NCBI GenBank assembly: GCA_030704615.1
Contig: CM060734.1
Span: 33,806,042 to 33,870,041 of the forward strand
DNA length: 64,000 nt
Direction of reading: 5' to 3'
DNA from: Takakia lepidozioides
Lineage: Eukaryota; Streptophyta; Takakiopsida; Takakiales; Takakiaceae
Positions 45,583 through 57,400 of the stretch are shown here, piece after piece. Made by a program: the position numbers and the translations under genes. How positions within the stretch are numbered: position 1 is the stretch's first letter; each line of letters opens with the position of its first letter. The notes below the pieces were generated by a model, which was given only the letters and a program-made list of their open reading frames with translations, ran no database searches and was not told where the DNA came from.

Positions 45583-46228
45583 TCACTGATATAAGAGTTG
45601 AAGATCAGGCTGAAACTTGTGGAAATCATTCCAATTGAGGTTGGAGTGAGAGTTCTGCTGTACCTCCTTTATCAGGGCCTGGACTATGGACAAATTGGTT
45701 GTAACAGACCCAGCCTTGATCTTCACTGCTTTCAAGGGGACCACTATTTCATGCCCTTCTCCATTGTTAAAGCGAAAGGAGTAGTCTGCTAAGTTGATGG
45801 TGGCACCAGCTCCAGTCATCCAGTCAAGGCCTAGAAGGAATTGATCTCCAATGGTGACTATGCAGGTAACCACAACCTCTTTCTTATGAATTATGATGGG
45901 AACAGTGACTAGTCCTAAGGGCTCATACCTGGATCCATCTGTAATAAGCACCTCAATACCTGTGGCAGGGCATAGCTTAAGACCAAGAACTCTCACAACA
46001 CTTAAAAGGTATAGCAGATATAGTGCATCCAGTGTCAACCACACAAGGAAAGCTGAGCTCGTGGATATGGCACTCGGCCATGAGGGGACTGATTTGCTGG
46101 CCAGCAGTCTGTCGACTGAGAGGACAATGCAAAGCTTTAAAGTTAGTAGATAAAAACAGCTTGAATCGGAACAGAAGAGACAGGGTTGGTAGATGATGGA
46201 CCTCTTGCCCCCTTCCCAAGAGATTGTG
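45583..46228 (-). pseudogene. Third Ty3/Gypsy element: retropepsin
   Basis: The active site FPCVVDTGCTISAIPF (Asp-Thr-Gly, about 46055-46010) follows MAECHIHEL. After one frameshift the fold continues GLKLCPATGIEVLITDGS, IGDQFLLGLDWMTGAGATINL (the flap/end motif L-L-G-L-D-W). In frame with gag except for a TAA at 46229-46231. Confidence 0.85.
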
Positions 46229-46839
46229 CTAGTTTAAAGGAGGGGAAGAGCCATTAGCTGTCTTCTTGTTCTTGATCAGCTCTGGTAGCCCTGCTCTGTC
46301 TGGACAATGCTTTGTCCAGTGTTCAAAAGACCCACAAATGTAACAGGCGGCACGATTGCCCTCATAGGCTTGCCCAGTCTGGGTTCGACCTCTATTGTTA
46401 CCCCCTGTCGTCCCTTGGCTATGTCGAGGCTGCCATCTCTGTTGATGAGTCTGCATGGCAGCAAACTGAGTGGCCACAGACTCACTAAGACTTCCCACGG
46501 TATTAGCTAATCCCTGAAGAGTAAAATCATCAGCTTTGTATGTCATAGCAGGAGGAACATAGGGTGAGGATGTTGCAGACATGCCAAGCTCTAAGCCCAC
46601 TGGAGATTGAAACTTGGCATGATGTTGCATTGATTTGCTGTTAGCCAAGTCTGCCATTTTAAGATTGATTTCTGCTAACATAGTCTTGTCATTGACAAAA
46701 TGACGTCGCTGAGCCCAATTCTGAATAGTGGAAGACAACCCAAGGAGAAAATACCTTTTAACCATACGATCCCTCTCTGCCGGGTCTATGATATTTTCAA
46801 CAACAGCAAATTTAAGATCCATGTAATACTTCCACAAGG
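46229..46839 (-). pseudogene. Third Ty3/Gypsy element: gag C-terminal part with zinc knuckle
   Basis: Reads LWKYYMDLKFAVVENIIDPAERDRMVKRYFLLGLSS and carries the CCHC knuckle CYICGSFEHWTKHC (CX2CX4HX4C, about 46347-46306). The gag frame is interrupted at Leu-Trp-Lys (46829-46839) by a 2.7-kb insertion and resumes at 49548. Confidence 0.88.
46829..46839 (+). other. Target-site duplication of the inserted MULE, left copy
   Basis: CTTCCACAAGG here and at 49548-49558. MULE insertions make 9-11-bp duplications, and both copies encode gag Leu-Trp-Lys on the minus strand. Confidence 0.85.
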
Positions 46840-47058
46840 GCGGATGCCTCCGCGTGAGCGTGTGAGCGCGGCCAAGCTCACGCCACATCACCGGTTCTCG
46901 CCACGTTGGCTCATGGGTCCGACGCCACGTCAGTAGTCTTCGCCAGCGTGGTTAACGCCACGTCACGCCTCACCATGTCATTTCCACGGGCTTACCTATG
47001 ACCGCAGACAGAACAGGGAGAAATGGGCCTATAGTCGCGGAATTGGTAGCCGTAGACT

Positions 47059-47060
<2 letters not shown>

Positions 47061-47100
<40 letters not shown>

Positions 47101-47765
47101 ATTTGACATTCGGCATTTGGGTGGATGTGATGATCGGTGCCGATCATTACTGTGGTTTATTTATTTATTTTATTTTATTTTATTTTTTGCTTTTGACATT
47201 TGGCATTTGGGTGGATGTGATGATCGGTGCCGAAAATCACTTCTGTTGGTGCCGCCGATCATTTTTTTTAAAAAATAATAATAATTTTAAATACTTTTCT
47301 TTCATTCGGCATTTGGGTGCCGACCATCACATCTATCGGTGCCGCCGATCATCACTCTCCGTTTTTTTTTTTTGTTTTGTTTTGTTTTTTGACATTCGGC
47401 ATTTGGGTGGATTTGATGGTCGGCACCGACCATCACTTCTGTCGGTGCCGCTGATCATCACTTTCTGTTTTTTTATTTTATATTTTTATTGGCTTTTGAC
47501 ATTCGGCATTTGGGCGGATGCGATGGTCGGTGCCAAAAATCACTTCTGTCAGTGCCGCCGATCTTTTTTTTTGGCTTTTGACATTCGGCATTTGGGTGGA
47601 TGTGATGGTCGGTGTTGACAATCACTTCTGTCGGTGCCATCGATCATCACTTTCCGATTTTATTTTATTTTATTTTATTTAAATAAATTTAAGGTGGCTT
47701 TTGGGTGGATGTGATGGTCGGTGCCGACCATCACTTCTGTCGGTGCCGCCGATCATCACTTTTGT
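47061..47765. repeat. T-run and ~100-bp tandem repeat with palindromic core
   Basis: A T38 run (about 47061-47098) precedes seven diverged units of TTTTGACATTCGGCATTTGG, GTGGATGTGATGGTCGGTGCC and CACTTCTGTCGGTGCCGCCG. The core GTGATGGTCGG-TG-CCGACCATCAC is a perfect 11-bp-arm palindrome in the last unit (about 47708-47731). Long open frames across it are composition artefacts. Confidence 0.75.
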
Positions 47766-48029
47766 TTTTTTTTTGTTTTTTTGTTTTGGTATGCTCAGGG
47801 AACGCCACTTGTTTCTAGAAATCCACATCTTGAAGAGGAGGAGAGATTCGGCTCATGTAAGAGGAAATTAAACACCCCACCTGGTTCGGATTCCGATTCG
47901 CACAGGGCAGACCGTGATAACTTTTCGAAGCCTCGTGTTCCCCTGCATGACAAATCCATGTCCGGAACCTCCATTCTGGAGGAACCTCCGACATGACGGC
48001 AGACTCCAGCATCAAACAATGCCACTGAA

Positions 48030-49064
48030 ATGATGCAGGAGAGAAACTACCCCCTTGATGTGCTAGAGTCTATATGCCCTGACCACGTTTGGCACATAGA
48101 ACTCACAAGTGCAGGGTCTCGTGTGAAATGTACAGCGATCAGGGCAACTAATTTCGAAAAGTGTACTTCATCTATATCCAGAGGTGGTGCCTGGACTCCT
48201 GCTCCGACTTTCATAGGTTTGATGCGTCCATACGGCCAACCAGAAGCCAAAAACCACAAGTTCTCGTTCTGCGCAGACGATTGTGGTAGATGTGTGCATG
48301 GAACTGTGCGTCCTTCCGTGGTGATGAAGCCAACTCCTCCAACCGTTTGGCCCGTCAAAGTGGGAACACATCTCACGAGTGAGGAGATTACAATGCTGGA
48401 GGAGGCAGACTTTTCCCTTGCGAGACAACCCCAACTGCATGCATGTGCTTCTACTTCTGCATCCTCTCGGGTCCCTCCGGCAAATCCTCACTTGTGGCCA
48501 ACCAAACGAGATGGAAAGCTGGTTCGGCGTTTCCCTCCAACCGCTGAACACTTCGGCAAAGTGGAGTCCGCAAGAATGCTCTAAGCTCGTGTTGCAAGCA
48601 CCACGGAAGTGCCCGATCCAGGATATGGTTGGCTGTACACAATGATCACTTCGACATCTGCTGTTCATGACAAGGCCTACGACATCACAGTTTCCAATTT
48701 CCCCAATTGCACATGTCCTGACTTTGTGAATATGCTATCAACCAGTTTGGGCAAGAGAGGTAAATTCATACCCTGCAAACATTTGTATTTCATATTTTTG
48801 AAGAGGATGGTTTGCGATCCCAAACGTGACAACTTCGTTCACCATGCCACTCTGAGTTTCAACGAGGTCGATACTTATTGCAGTGGGATACAACACATAG
48901 GTAGCATCTGCTATGCAATATGGTATGTGGACAACCATGCTATGAAATGTGCAATTTGCAACATTGTCATGGAAATTCAATTCAAATCAATTCATTTGCA
49001 ACATCGTCGGCGGTGCAATGATATGGCGTCCCTTATCCATCCATTATGCTTCCAACTATACTGA
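48030..49064 (+). pseudogene. SWIM zinc-finger protein remnant within the inserted MULE
   Basis: Two stretches in the same frame, 48030-48584 and 48609-49064, separated by a TAA at 48582-48584. The second holds a SWIM finger: DITVSNFPNCTCPDFVNML..CKHLYFIF, i.e. CxCx(n)CxH with a longer than usual spacer, preceded by PDPGYGWLYTMITSTS. The first stretch reads CPDHVWHIELTSAGSRVKC and CADDCGRCVHGTVRPS, with possible zinc ligands. SWIM domains occur in MULE transposases and in plant nuclear proteins. No DDE core is present, so it is either a truncated transposase or a captured host SWIM gene. Confidence 0.6.
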
Positions 49065-49547
49065 GTGAGCTCCGAGTGACAACTTTTAAAAGCACATGCA
49101 TCATTGCACCTTTCGAAGTCTACATGTTTTCCTGTCGCTATGCACTGCAATCATCTTTTGAAGATGATCCTAACTCTCATTGTTATTTGGGGAGGGAGCA
49201 AGGTCTTCCCGTGGCAGCCTCTATGGCGCATACTTTGTGAGGATATTTTCTCGTCCTTGTGATTGTAAAAGTGAAACAAACATTTGTAATTGCACAATGT
49301 TGGATGCTACAATTGTAGGCCCCATGGTAGTCTTCATTGTATTCAGGCAAGGATTCCCTGCATTAATCCCACGGTCATAGGACCATCCTCGGTTATAGGC
49401 GGCGCATGTTCATGCTGATGTGGCAGATGACGGCGCAGTGCCACATCAGCATTTGTCGCCATATCAGCCTGCTGACATCACGCTTATGCCACGTCGCTCC
49501 TGTGTGAGCGTACGCTCGCGCGCAAGGCTCATGCCATTGCGTCGTTG

Positions 49548-49558
49548 CTTCCACAAGG
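49548..49558 (+). other. Target-site duplication of the inserted MULE, right copy
   Basis: Second copy of CTTCCACAAGG, where gag homology resumes (GESLWK on the minus strand). Confidence 0.85.
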
Positions 49559-50732
49559 ATTCCCCAGGCTGGTAAGTCTTGGCCGAAAGCTTGGTAAAGC
49601 AATCCAGAGGCATCTCAGGAGGTTTGAACAAGGTCTTTACCCATTCCACCAGAGTTGCCCAGTTGAGGCTGGTATCATCCATGACGGCTGCATGCAGTAA
49701 GTCACGAGCTGGTCCCTTCATGCTCATCCTAAAGATCGCCATCTTGAAATTCTAAGGCACTCCATTGACACTAGCAATGACCTCAAACATCTGAAGATAC
49801 CTATCAAAGTCTTCTCCCATGGTATATTCTGGGTAAGGTTGAGTGGTCAGCTGGGGGATCAGATGACAAGGCATGCTATGGTTGATGTGACCAGGGAGGA
49901 GAGACCCATGAGCAGGGCAATAGGGAACTATGGGAGCAGTATTACCATGCACATATCCAACATTAGATGCAGAATTAGAACTCATACTATTATTGCTGAC
50001 TGATCCTGTAGCAGCTGAAGCTGACAGACGTGACGCCATTGCGCCCATGGGGAGAGCAGGTATTGCCGCACTTGGCTGAGCAGCAGGGTTAGTAGACTGC
50101 AAGTGGGTTTGTGGCATTCCACTCATGGGAAGAGTGGATGCCACTCCCACCGGTTGTGTTGACACAGATCTCATACCGTTAAGAGGGATATTGCTAGCAT
50201 GCATGCCCACGGACTGGCTAGAGACAAGATGTGGTGGCACCCCAGCCTGTGAAGCAGGGAGAGCACCCACTGATTGGCCAATGATGGCAAGAGGCGGAGC
50301 AGCAGACATACTAGATGGCCCTTGCATCATGACATCCCCACCTTGAACAACACCATGCACGTTCAACACATGAAGACTGCCCACATGCATACCCGAATTT
50401 ACAGGCAACAAGTTCCCTCCCCCGAGAGTGGGACTAGGGAAATTCACAACAAGCAGCACACTAGGACTCAAGTTAGCAACCTGGGCCGACATACTGCTCG
50501 TAGTAGCCCAGACATCCGAGCCAGACCCTTCAATCCCCTGGACATGAATAGGATGGGAGGGCAGACCGTTTGATTCCCGAGCCAGCGTAGGCTCAGTCCG
50601 TCTAGCCACCAAGGCCTCATCACACTGATCATAGACAGAAAGGCCCTCGAGGGTGACTATCCCAGACCCCTCATCAACCAATGTAATACCAGTTGGGGAC
50701 TCTACAACTGCTCCCATCGTCCCAACATTCAA
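49548..50732 (-). pseudogene. Third Ty3/Gypsy element: gag N-terminal and capsid part
   Basis: Starts at ATG 50732. A long proline/serine/methionine-rich linker (SMSAAPPLAIIGQSVGALPA and similar) leads to the capsid: MGEDFDRYLQMFEVIASVNGVP, a TAG at 49752-49754, then FKMAIFRMSMKGPARDLLHA, WATLVEWVKTLFKPPEMPLD and FTKLSAKTYQPGESLWK. At this point the MULE inserts. Same frame throughout, with only one stop. Confidence 0.8.
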
Positions 50733-51793
50733 AAATTCACCATGAAATTACCTGCCTGCAAGTTGTCCGATCCCTCATTCACTTCTACTATACTTTCGGC
50801 CAGCGGCTCTCCTGAATTATTCATGGACCTCTGTCTTCTGGATCTCAACCAAGTAGTTCTAGAATCACCTAGCATACAAGAAACGAGGTTGGATTGGAGG
50901 CATAACCTTTAAGCAGCAGGGATGTGGAGCATGGGCCAAGCACTTGGCGAGCTGTCTTCTGGAACCCAAGTGGAACCATACACCACCCTCAGCACCTTGT
51001 GTGACTATAACTCGTAGATCCCCAACGCCAGCCACTCCCAACCATCAGCTCCTTTAAGCCAAAAACCAACGCGGGTGGTGCCACCCTCTCTCCATGTGCG
51101 CGAAAGCACAGTCAAGTTTGAACAGTCACTCAATCTCTCAAACGCGCTCGTGCGAACCACTCGCTGTGAAACAAAGGTAGTGCCCACACCCAAGACCACT
51201 AGATTAGATGACTGTACTATCAAGGCCCCACCCGTCAGACCATCAATTAACTGTGAATAAGTAGGTGCCAAGGCGCAGGGCCGGAGCTGAAACCGTAGTG
51301 CCCTCAAGATCAAAGCCCCCGTGCCTTGTAACATCAACGACATCCAACTTTGCCCTACCACATCCATGATGAAGCTCTGCACTTCGAACACCAGAAAGAG
51401 GTAGATACAAGCCAACTTCCAACCAGGTCAATTCACGATGGTTCAGAAAATGCGACTTGATCGTCCTAGACGGTAGACGCTCTTCGTTGCGTAGCTCAAA
51501 TTCGCGCTTAGCAAGCTGTCTGGCTCTGGATACCACCGCACCAGGCTCAAGCAAAGGTCGCGTGAACAGGGCCTCGTGATGACTAGTTAGTGCAGCAAGA
51601 TCACCTACAATATCTCTCTCTAGACGCTCAAACCGAAGCTGATCTTCGTCACATATCTCACACAACAAATCATCTACTTCCTGCGACAACTCAATGTCTC
51701 TCTCCAATTCTGTTGCTTGCTGCCTACTTTAAAAATATTTAGGGCTTGGATCCACAAAGTTGTTAAAGTTATAGTAGTCCGGGTCACAGCTAT
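50733..51793 (-). other. Possible gag N-terminal extension or unrelated ORF, unrecognised
   Basis: Minus-strand frames at 51707-51243 (acidic/basic start ERDIELSQEVDDLLCEICDEDQ, coiled-coil-like) and 51415-51005 (ILSRTWREGG, GFWLKGADGWEWLALGIYEL) overlap in different frames. A further piece (STWVPEDSSPSAWPMLHIP) follows toward gag. They may be one degenerate protein-coding unit between the SLAC1-type gene and the Gypsy gag. I recognise no domain and cannot assign it. Confidence 0.35.
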
Positions 51794-53265
51794 CTAGAGA
51801 GCTGTCAGACTTCTCAAACCTTGGCGACCATGCCTCTGCCTCCCCCAGATTATTATAATCACTACCACCAGGAGAACCCAATGAAACAACAAGGGCTGGA
51901 ACGCAAGCAGTAGGCTCAGGAAGTGGCGACGCTGGCAAGGCAACACTGCCAGGCCGCGCGCCGTTGGCAGTGTTAGCAACAGCAAGAATGTCCGCAGGGT
52001 GAGAGATGAGGTGAAAGAAAGAATTAATGCCAGGACCTTGGTGAGCTGACAAGTAGCTTCCTGAGAGTAGTGGATTGCGGCGATGGCAGCTGCGGTCATG
52101 GGAAACGTGTAAGCCCACCAAGCAAATGAAAACCTGCACATTTGAGCATCGTTTAGAGCCTGATCTTTGTGAACGAAACTGAAGTACAAAACGCGTTCGA
52201 AAGACAAGTTTGTTTTCTAGAGCACACAGATTTTGAGGGAGAGAACAAGGCTGGCTGAGCAACAGTGATTGCCAGCATGGATTCATGCGAGGAGGGTATT
52301 AGAGAAATGATCAACTGGAAGATCGGGGAATTACGGAATGCTGCGCAGACCAAAATTCGCATTGGTAAGAAACACTTACCGAATTCCTCGGAAGAGGTTG
52401 ATGCGAACAACGAAAGATGTATAGAGGAAGAGAGCAACAAAGAAAACAATTTTTGAGACAACATCGAAGGTGCCTGTGATGTGCTTCCACGCCACACTGG
52501 CAGTGCTGGGGGCCGCCACAAATAGAAAGAAGACCGGGTGGAGCTCTTTGGGCAGCGACTCGTTGGTCGGTAATCTCTGATAGAGAGTGACAAAGAGCAC
52601 TAGATAGTGCGCAAGGCCCACAGCCCAGAAGAAGAAAGCTGCCTCCTTCCAACCTACACTTGCTCCCAGTAACGCGCCCACGAAGTTTCCCACGACAGAT
52701 AAATGGGTGGATGGATTGGCCACTTTAGAGAGTCGTCTCTTCCCTCCCGAAAGCCACTGACCATAGATTTTAAGCTCCAGCAGGAGGATGGGAAACATAA
52801 AGACACACCAGAGTGCTGGATGAATAGAGGTTGCAATGGCAGGGGGCACTCCAAGTGTTAGAAACATCCCCGCAATCCAAGGGGCAAAAAAGAAGTTCAC
52901 GCGGACGGGATGCTGGAATTCTCGCTTTACAGCTTCGAGGTAGAATATTATCTTCAAAGTGTAGGTGGAGAAAATCAGTATAAGTGACAGTAGAGCCAGG
53001 CACCAGAGCGAGAGATTGATTGTAAGTGGCACGTGGAAGAACTCCCTCTCTGAAGTCATAGCAAGATCCTTCCACAAAATGGTTTGACTGCCGAGCCCCA
53101 TACTCACACCAAAGCATCCGATAGGAAAGCGAAGCAGGAATGGCCATTGCTCGTCGTTTGGAAGCAGTAGGTCCTCTGAGTCCTGAGGATGCAAAGGAGG
53201 ATCTCGGGTCAGTATGGCGTACTGTATTGAAGAGTTACAGTGAGCATCCAATGCTGCCAACCTCA
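51794..53265 (-). CDS. SLAC1/SLAH-type anion channel, N-terminal exon missing
   Basis: Two exons with a phase-correct intron (52379-52134; CG|G, Arg). Exon 53260-52380 reads WPFLLRFPIGCFGVSMGLGSQ (TM1 with a conserved Gly), HVPLTINLSLWCLALLSLIL, IIFYLEAVKREFQHPVRVNFFFAPWIAGMF, FVGALLGASVGWKEAAFFFWAVGLAHYLVLF and VVRINLFRGIR. Exon 52133-51794 continues FSFAWWAYTFPMTAAAIAAIHYS. This is the ten-helix tellurite-resistance/dicarboxylate-transporter fold of plant S-type anion channels. Known of the family: plasma-membrane chloride/nitrate efflux in guard cells and roots, gated by kinases acting on the N-tail. Here the frame opens at about 53262 without an ATG, and an in-frame stop lies just upstream. 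The N-tail is therefore in an unseen exon or lost, and the C-terminus looks irregular after TLRTF. Homologous length is about 405 residues. Confidence 0.82.
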
Positions 53266-53322
53266 GGAGGATTTAAAGGCGATGAAGGTGCACAGGATGA
53301 GAAGTATGCAGGCTGACCGCAG

Positions 53323-54496
53323 TGGTGGGTTCTAGTGGAGCCGGCAAAAGCACTATTGTGCAGCTACTTGCTCGTTTCTATGAGGTCTTGTCTTGTTCTC
53401 TCTTGGATTGTGCGAGCTCGTGAGGATCTTAGTCTATGTCTTGATCTCTTTAATGTCGTCCACTTGCCAGGCATCATTACACATCTATTTGATACCAGTC
53501 TTGAAAAAGGAATGTGCCTTATGTGAAGGAGCTTGGTAACTACACTTTGTGATTGGCATCCAGTGGCAGTATTCTACATCCCTCCGCATTGCTACAAAAT
53601 CCATGCAGTAACAAACCATAACACCCCATGATTCAGCTAATGTTTTCCCCCCTGTCGACCTATTTGACCTTTCATAGTCATATTCAGGCTAGAGGATCAC
53701 AATGATTGGTCGTCGCTTACAATAGGATCTAAGTTTGGCACAGTTCATGATTTCTGTTGTTGTATCTTGGCAGCCAACCAGTGGTAGGCTATCCCTTGCT
53801 GGAAGGGACGTACGGAAATTTGACAAGACCGAATGGGCTCGGGCTGTTTCTATCGTGAACCAGGTATACAAAAACTCTCATTGTGCCTTAATAGTACACA
53901 CAATAGGCACAGTCATCCTGCTTGTGAGAAGTACCATTCTCCCCCCCTCACCAGGCTTAGCATCATACATGTTCCTTATTGTGAATAATGTGAACAACTT
54001 TCTATGCTACTTGGCTGAATGTGGGTGCTGCAGGAGCCAGTGTTGTTTGCAATGTCAGTCGCAGACAATATTGCTTATGGTCTGCCCAATGAGGAAGTGT
54101 CCCGAGAAGACATCATTGATGCTGCAAAAGCTGCTAATGCCCATGACTTTGTGTCATCTCTCCCTCAGGTAACTACATGCAGGGTTTGGTAGGCAGATAC
54201 GATGGGCCCTGGTCAACATTCTCATCAATTTTGACTCTCTAGGAATTACTGGACAAAGTGTGCTTGGGTTTTCTTGCAGGATTGTCCTTTGTACTGTGGT
54301 CTCAGGCTATACTTTGTCGGTGAGTGGGCCATGAGAAAGTCCTCATGACAGCTGGCGGGTTCTAATCAGTGAGTGTTTTAGTGCTATTGTTTGGCTAATG
54401 AGCAGGCTCAGCATGTGATAAAGAGTGCTGGCTGTGCAGGGCTATGAGACAATGGTGGGAGAGCGTGGAAGTCTTCTAAGTGGGGGCCAACGGCAG
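53323..54496 (+). pseudogene. ABCB-type transporter nucleotide-binding domain, four exons, truncated both ends
   Basis: Clean exons: 53323-53384 (VGSSGAGKSTIVQLLARFYE, Walker A), 53774-53863 (PTSGRLSLAGRDVRKFDKTEW..SIVNQ), 54034-54168 (EPVLFAMSVADNIAYGLPNE, Q-loop exit and helical domain, to SSLPQ) and 54440-54496 (GYETMVGERGSLLSGGQRQ, ABC signature). Every junction is GT/AG and in phase. It most resembles plant half-size ABCB/TAP-like transporters of organelles. The transmembrane domain should lie upstream, but upstream lies the SLAC1-type gene in the opposite direction only ~60 bp away. After the signature no Walker B exon was found before 57.5 kb. A functional protein is therefore unlikely; it looks like a gene fragment moved or cut by rearrangement. 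Confidence 0.8.
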
Positions 54497-57400
54497 GTAG
54501 GCACTAAAATCCAAGAAGCTAATCACACCCAGTGAAGTGAAAATACTTGTGGACTTTGGTGTATGTGTTGAACATCAACTCTGGGCAGTAGAGGGCTGGT
54601 TGAACAGCGAAATTTTCAGAGAAGATCCATTTTGGGATCATGTAAAATAATATGGCACAAGGTAATCCAATTGCGAAACGCAAATGAAACTGGGGATGCA
54701 CCGAGGTTACCATCTTGGGTGTTTATAAGGTCAAGTGTCTATTCCCTGGAGAGCAATTTCTTGGACTTCTGGGTAGAAAAGAGGGGTGACTAGCAGATGA
54801 ACGACCCATGTGCCTTTGCTATAGCAACTGATTTGAAGGCGGCATCAATCAAAACATGGACACCAGAGTTGTTGGAAACAAAACGGGAGGAGCAACAACA
54901 ACAACACCAGCAGAATGAGCTGTGGCAGCAGGGTCAGCCTCTACACTAGGATTAGCTTCGATAGCAAGTGCCACGCTAATATGAAGAAATAAGCTCTCCC
55001 CCTCTCTGCGAGCTACACAAGACAAGTCACGAATGGCAGCCATCCCCTGCAATCACACCCCAACGCACATCGTGAGACGGCAAAATCATAGTAGCAGGAG
55101 AAAATATGGCAAAGCGAGGAGCCGCCATCGATAACACGCATTAGCGAACCAATTAGGCAGCAGGATGTAGAGCAGATCCCGCGAAAAGACCTAATTGATC
55201 CTGACAGTGCGGGCAGGATCCACCACGCCTAGAGTACCCGACGTCTCCACCATAAAACAAGCCTGAAACATATACTCCTTTCCTCTCAAGAAGCGAGGTT
55301 GCACAACAAAGGGGTGAGCAGAAAGAGCAAACAACGCGCAAGAGGAGGATCAAACACACGAATCAGGCGCTAAGCAGCTCTCATCCAAAAACTTGTACAC
55401 CAAAAATCACATATAAACCAACACCCGAGTACACCGCCCTGATCTTGTGTCAGGGTGCCGTCTTTATACAAAAAGCCCTAGCTATAGTGGCCCGCCGCGT
55501 GGTGAGGCATCACAGGCCAAAGCCCACTGCGCTGCCTTGTGGCCCTAGATTAGATGAAGGGCCAGGATCGAGCCACCTGCAAAAACCAACCCTAACCTAA
55601 ATATCATTGTAATGGTTTAACGGCTTCATACGCCAAGAAATATACTATGGATGTGTATCGCCGTTTTGGATGAAACGGGCTATTTTCCGGCTGAGCAAAT
55701 ATGGGGCTTTACAAGCCCGCCACCGCTGTTTTGTCCCTAGAATCTAAGTGACGTTGTTTGTCACCGTGCCCAGAGGCAGCAGGCCATCGCTCCGGGGGGC
55801 CTATAATGTGAGATGGGTCTGCCAGATCCGGAGCTCCATTGTTTGAGTGCCTTGAGCCGATTGACAGAGCGCAGGGCTCCTGATTAAGAGTGAGGAGGCG
55901 GGTGAACCGCCAACCTCCCAGCTTCCCACCACCGTGGACATAATGCTGAGGGACTGTATTACTCATGAGGCCCTGTTTGGGAGCCTATTGCCTGGCAAAA
56001 AGGGGCGGAATGGGGGTGTTGTACATACTTGAACTCGAAAAAGTTGAGGTTTCCCTAGCAGGTGAGATTTCGATGTAGGCCTATCATTGGCACCAAACCT
56101 CCAACTGGGATAGAGAGGAGTCGGGTGGTAGAGCTGCCACCACAAACTGAGGGAACTTGAGCTAGCCACCGACAGAATAGTCACCACACTTAGAATTGTA
56201 TAAATCATGGGTTGGGTGTTGGCCTGGTGCTGGTCTTCATGACTGCTGGCCTGATAACGAGCTTGAGAGCTGATGCGCCTGACCCGCCGAGCAAGGAGGC
56301 ACATAACGATCGTAGAACACATAAGCAAGTAAATCTGAGAGAAAATAAACGAGAAATGGCTTGAAAGATGCATGAAGAAGAGGCGAGTCGTACTGGGAGG
56401 GGGAAGAGAAGCAGATATGTTGAAGGACTGCTGGGCAATGTAAAAGCCACAGAACGGGCTATGGCGGGAGATGGAGCTAAACACGAAGCAAGGGTTAATT
56501 TAGTGGAACCGCTAAAGAGAGGGGTAAAGACCGTGAAAGAAGCGAGAAGATGGTGAAACCCTATAGATTTAGTCATGGGCTAAAAATTTAGTGGAAACTG
56601 GCGGAAACAAAACAACCGTCTCGCTTATATTGATGACGCCTCCCCCCAAGGAAGCATAAATTATGGTGTCTCGAACACAAAGGGCTACTGCCTTCCCCAA
56701 GGAAGGTGGACACTTTTGTGACACCAAGTGGTGGATGGAACCCACAACCACTTCCAAGGTGGTATGTGAGAGTATTACGACCTACGTATATATGTTGTAG
56801 ACATGAACTGTGCACCAAGGATACTAACGATTCCACAACATTATGCCCGGTGTCTTCAGGTCTTCGGTGATCTCACGGCACTCACGACAACGTGACAATT
56901 TTCTCTTCATCTCAATTCCATTGACCCCATCTCCAACACTTGTGTCTTGGGTCAAACGTTCATAGGTTGTTTTACTGACTTTGATAGGATTTTGATGTGG
57001 CAACTCAGCAACTTCCTTACACTTACAAAACATCCCTTGATGCATGGTTATAGATATGTTCGTCCACTAACATTGTAATTTGAAATGGATTTGACCCCCT
57101 TCGAACTGAGGGGCATAACTTATTCAAATCTTCATCAATTGAGTCAAGCCCAAGTGCATTAGATAGCCCATCACAAGGTATCTATTGATCCATTATTCAC
57201 AAAATTTGGATTCTAGCAGGCCAATATTGGTTGCAGGCTTCCAGAAGTGATAGGGCATTATCTCCAGGTATGAACTGTTGATATTCATTCTACAATTCTC
57301 AGTAAAAATTTGCTGACCAACATGCCAGTTTCTTTTACCTCAGCTCTGGACCCACTATACCCTAATTGTCACTTAGACTTAGACTGGTTTCCCTATCATA

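Larger units (their letters stand above)
46840..49547. mobile_element. MULE-like insertion (2.7 kb) in gag, carrying a SWIM-domain gene
   Basis: Bounded by CTTCCACAAGG duplications. The two ends are GC-rich and only weakly inverted-repeated: the left reads GCGGATGCCTCCGCGTGAGC and the right, read inward, ACGACGCAATGGCATGAGCC, matching at about half of the positions including G-A-x-G-C and G-C-x-T-G-A-G-C. Inside are a T-run, palindromic tandem repeats (47098-47765) and a SWIM-domain coding remnant (48030-49064). The 9-11-bp duplication plus a SWIM protein point to a MULE, though no complete DDE transposase core is seen. It is younger than the Gypsy element it interrupts. Confidence 0.75.

Noticed and set aside
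46998-47618. 206-codon open frame rich in Phe and repeated HLG residues
   Set aside because: It is translated T-run and tandem palindromic repeat, with no protein-like signal.
54849-55500. Possible LTR or leader of another retrotransposon
   Set aside because: No second copy, polypurine tract, primer site or TG..CA ends could be shown within the window.
55963-56576. Overlapping minus-strand frames with hydrophobic stretches, considered as a membrane protein gene
   Set aside because: Two frames overlap without splice logic and no family is recognised; composition alone explains the hydrophobicity.
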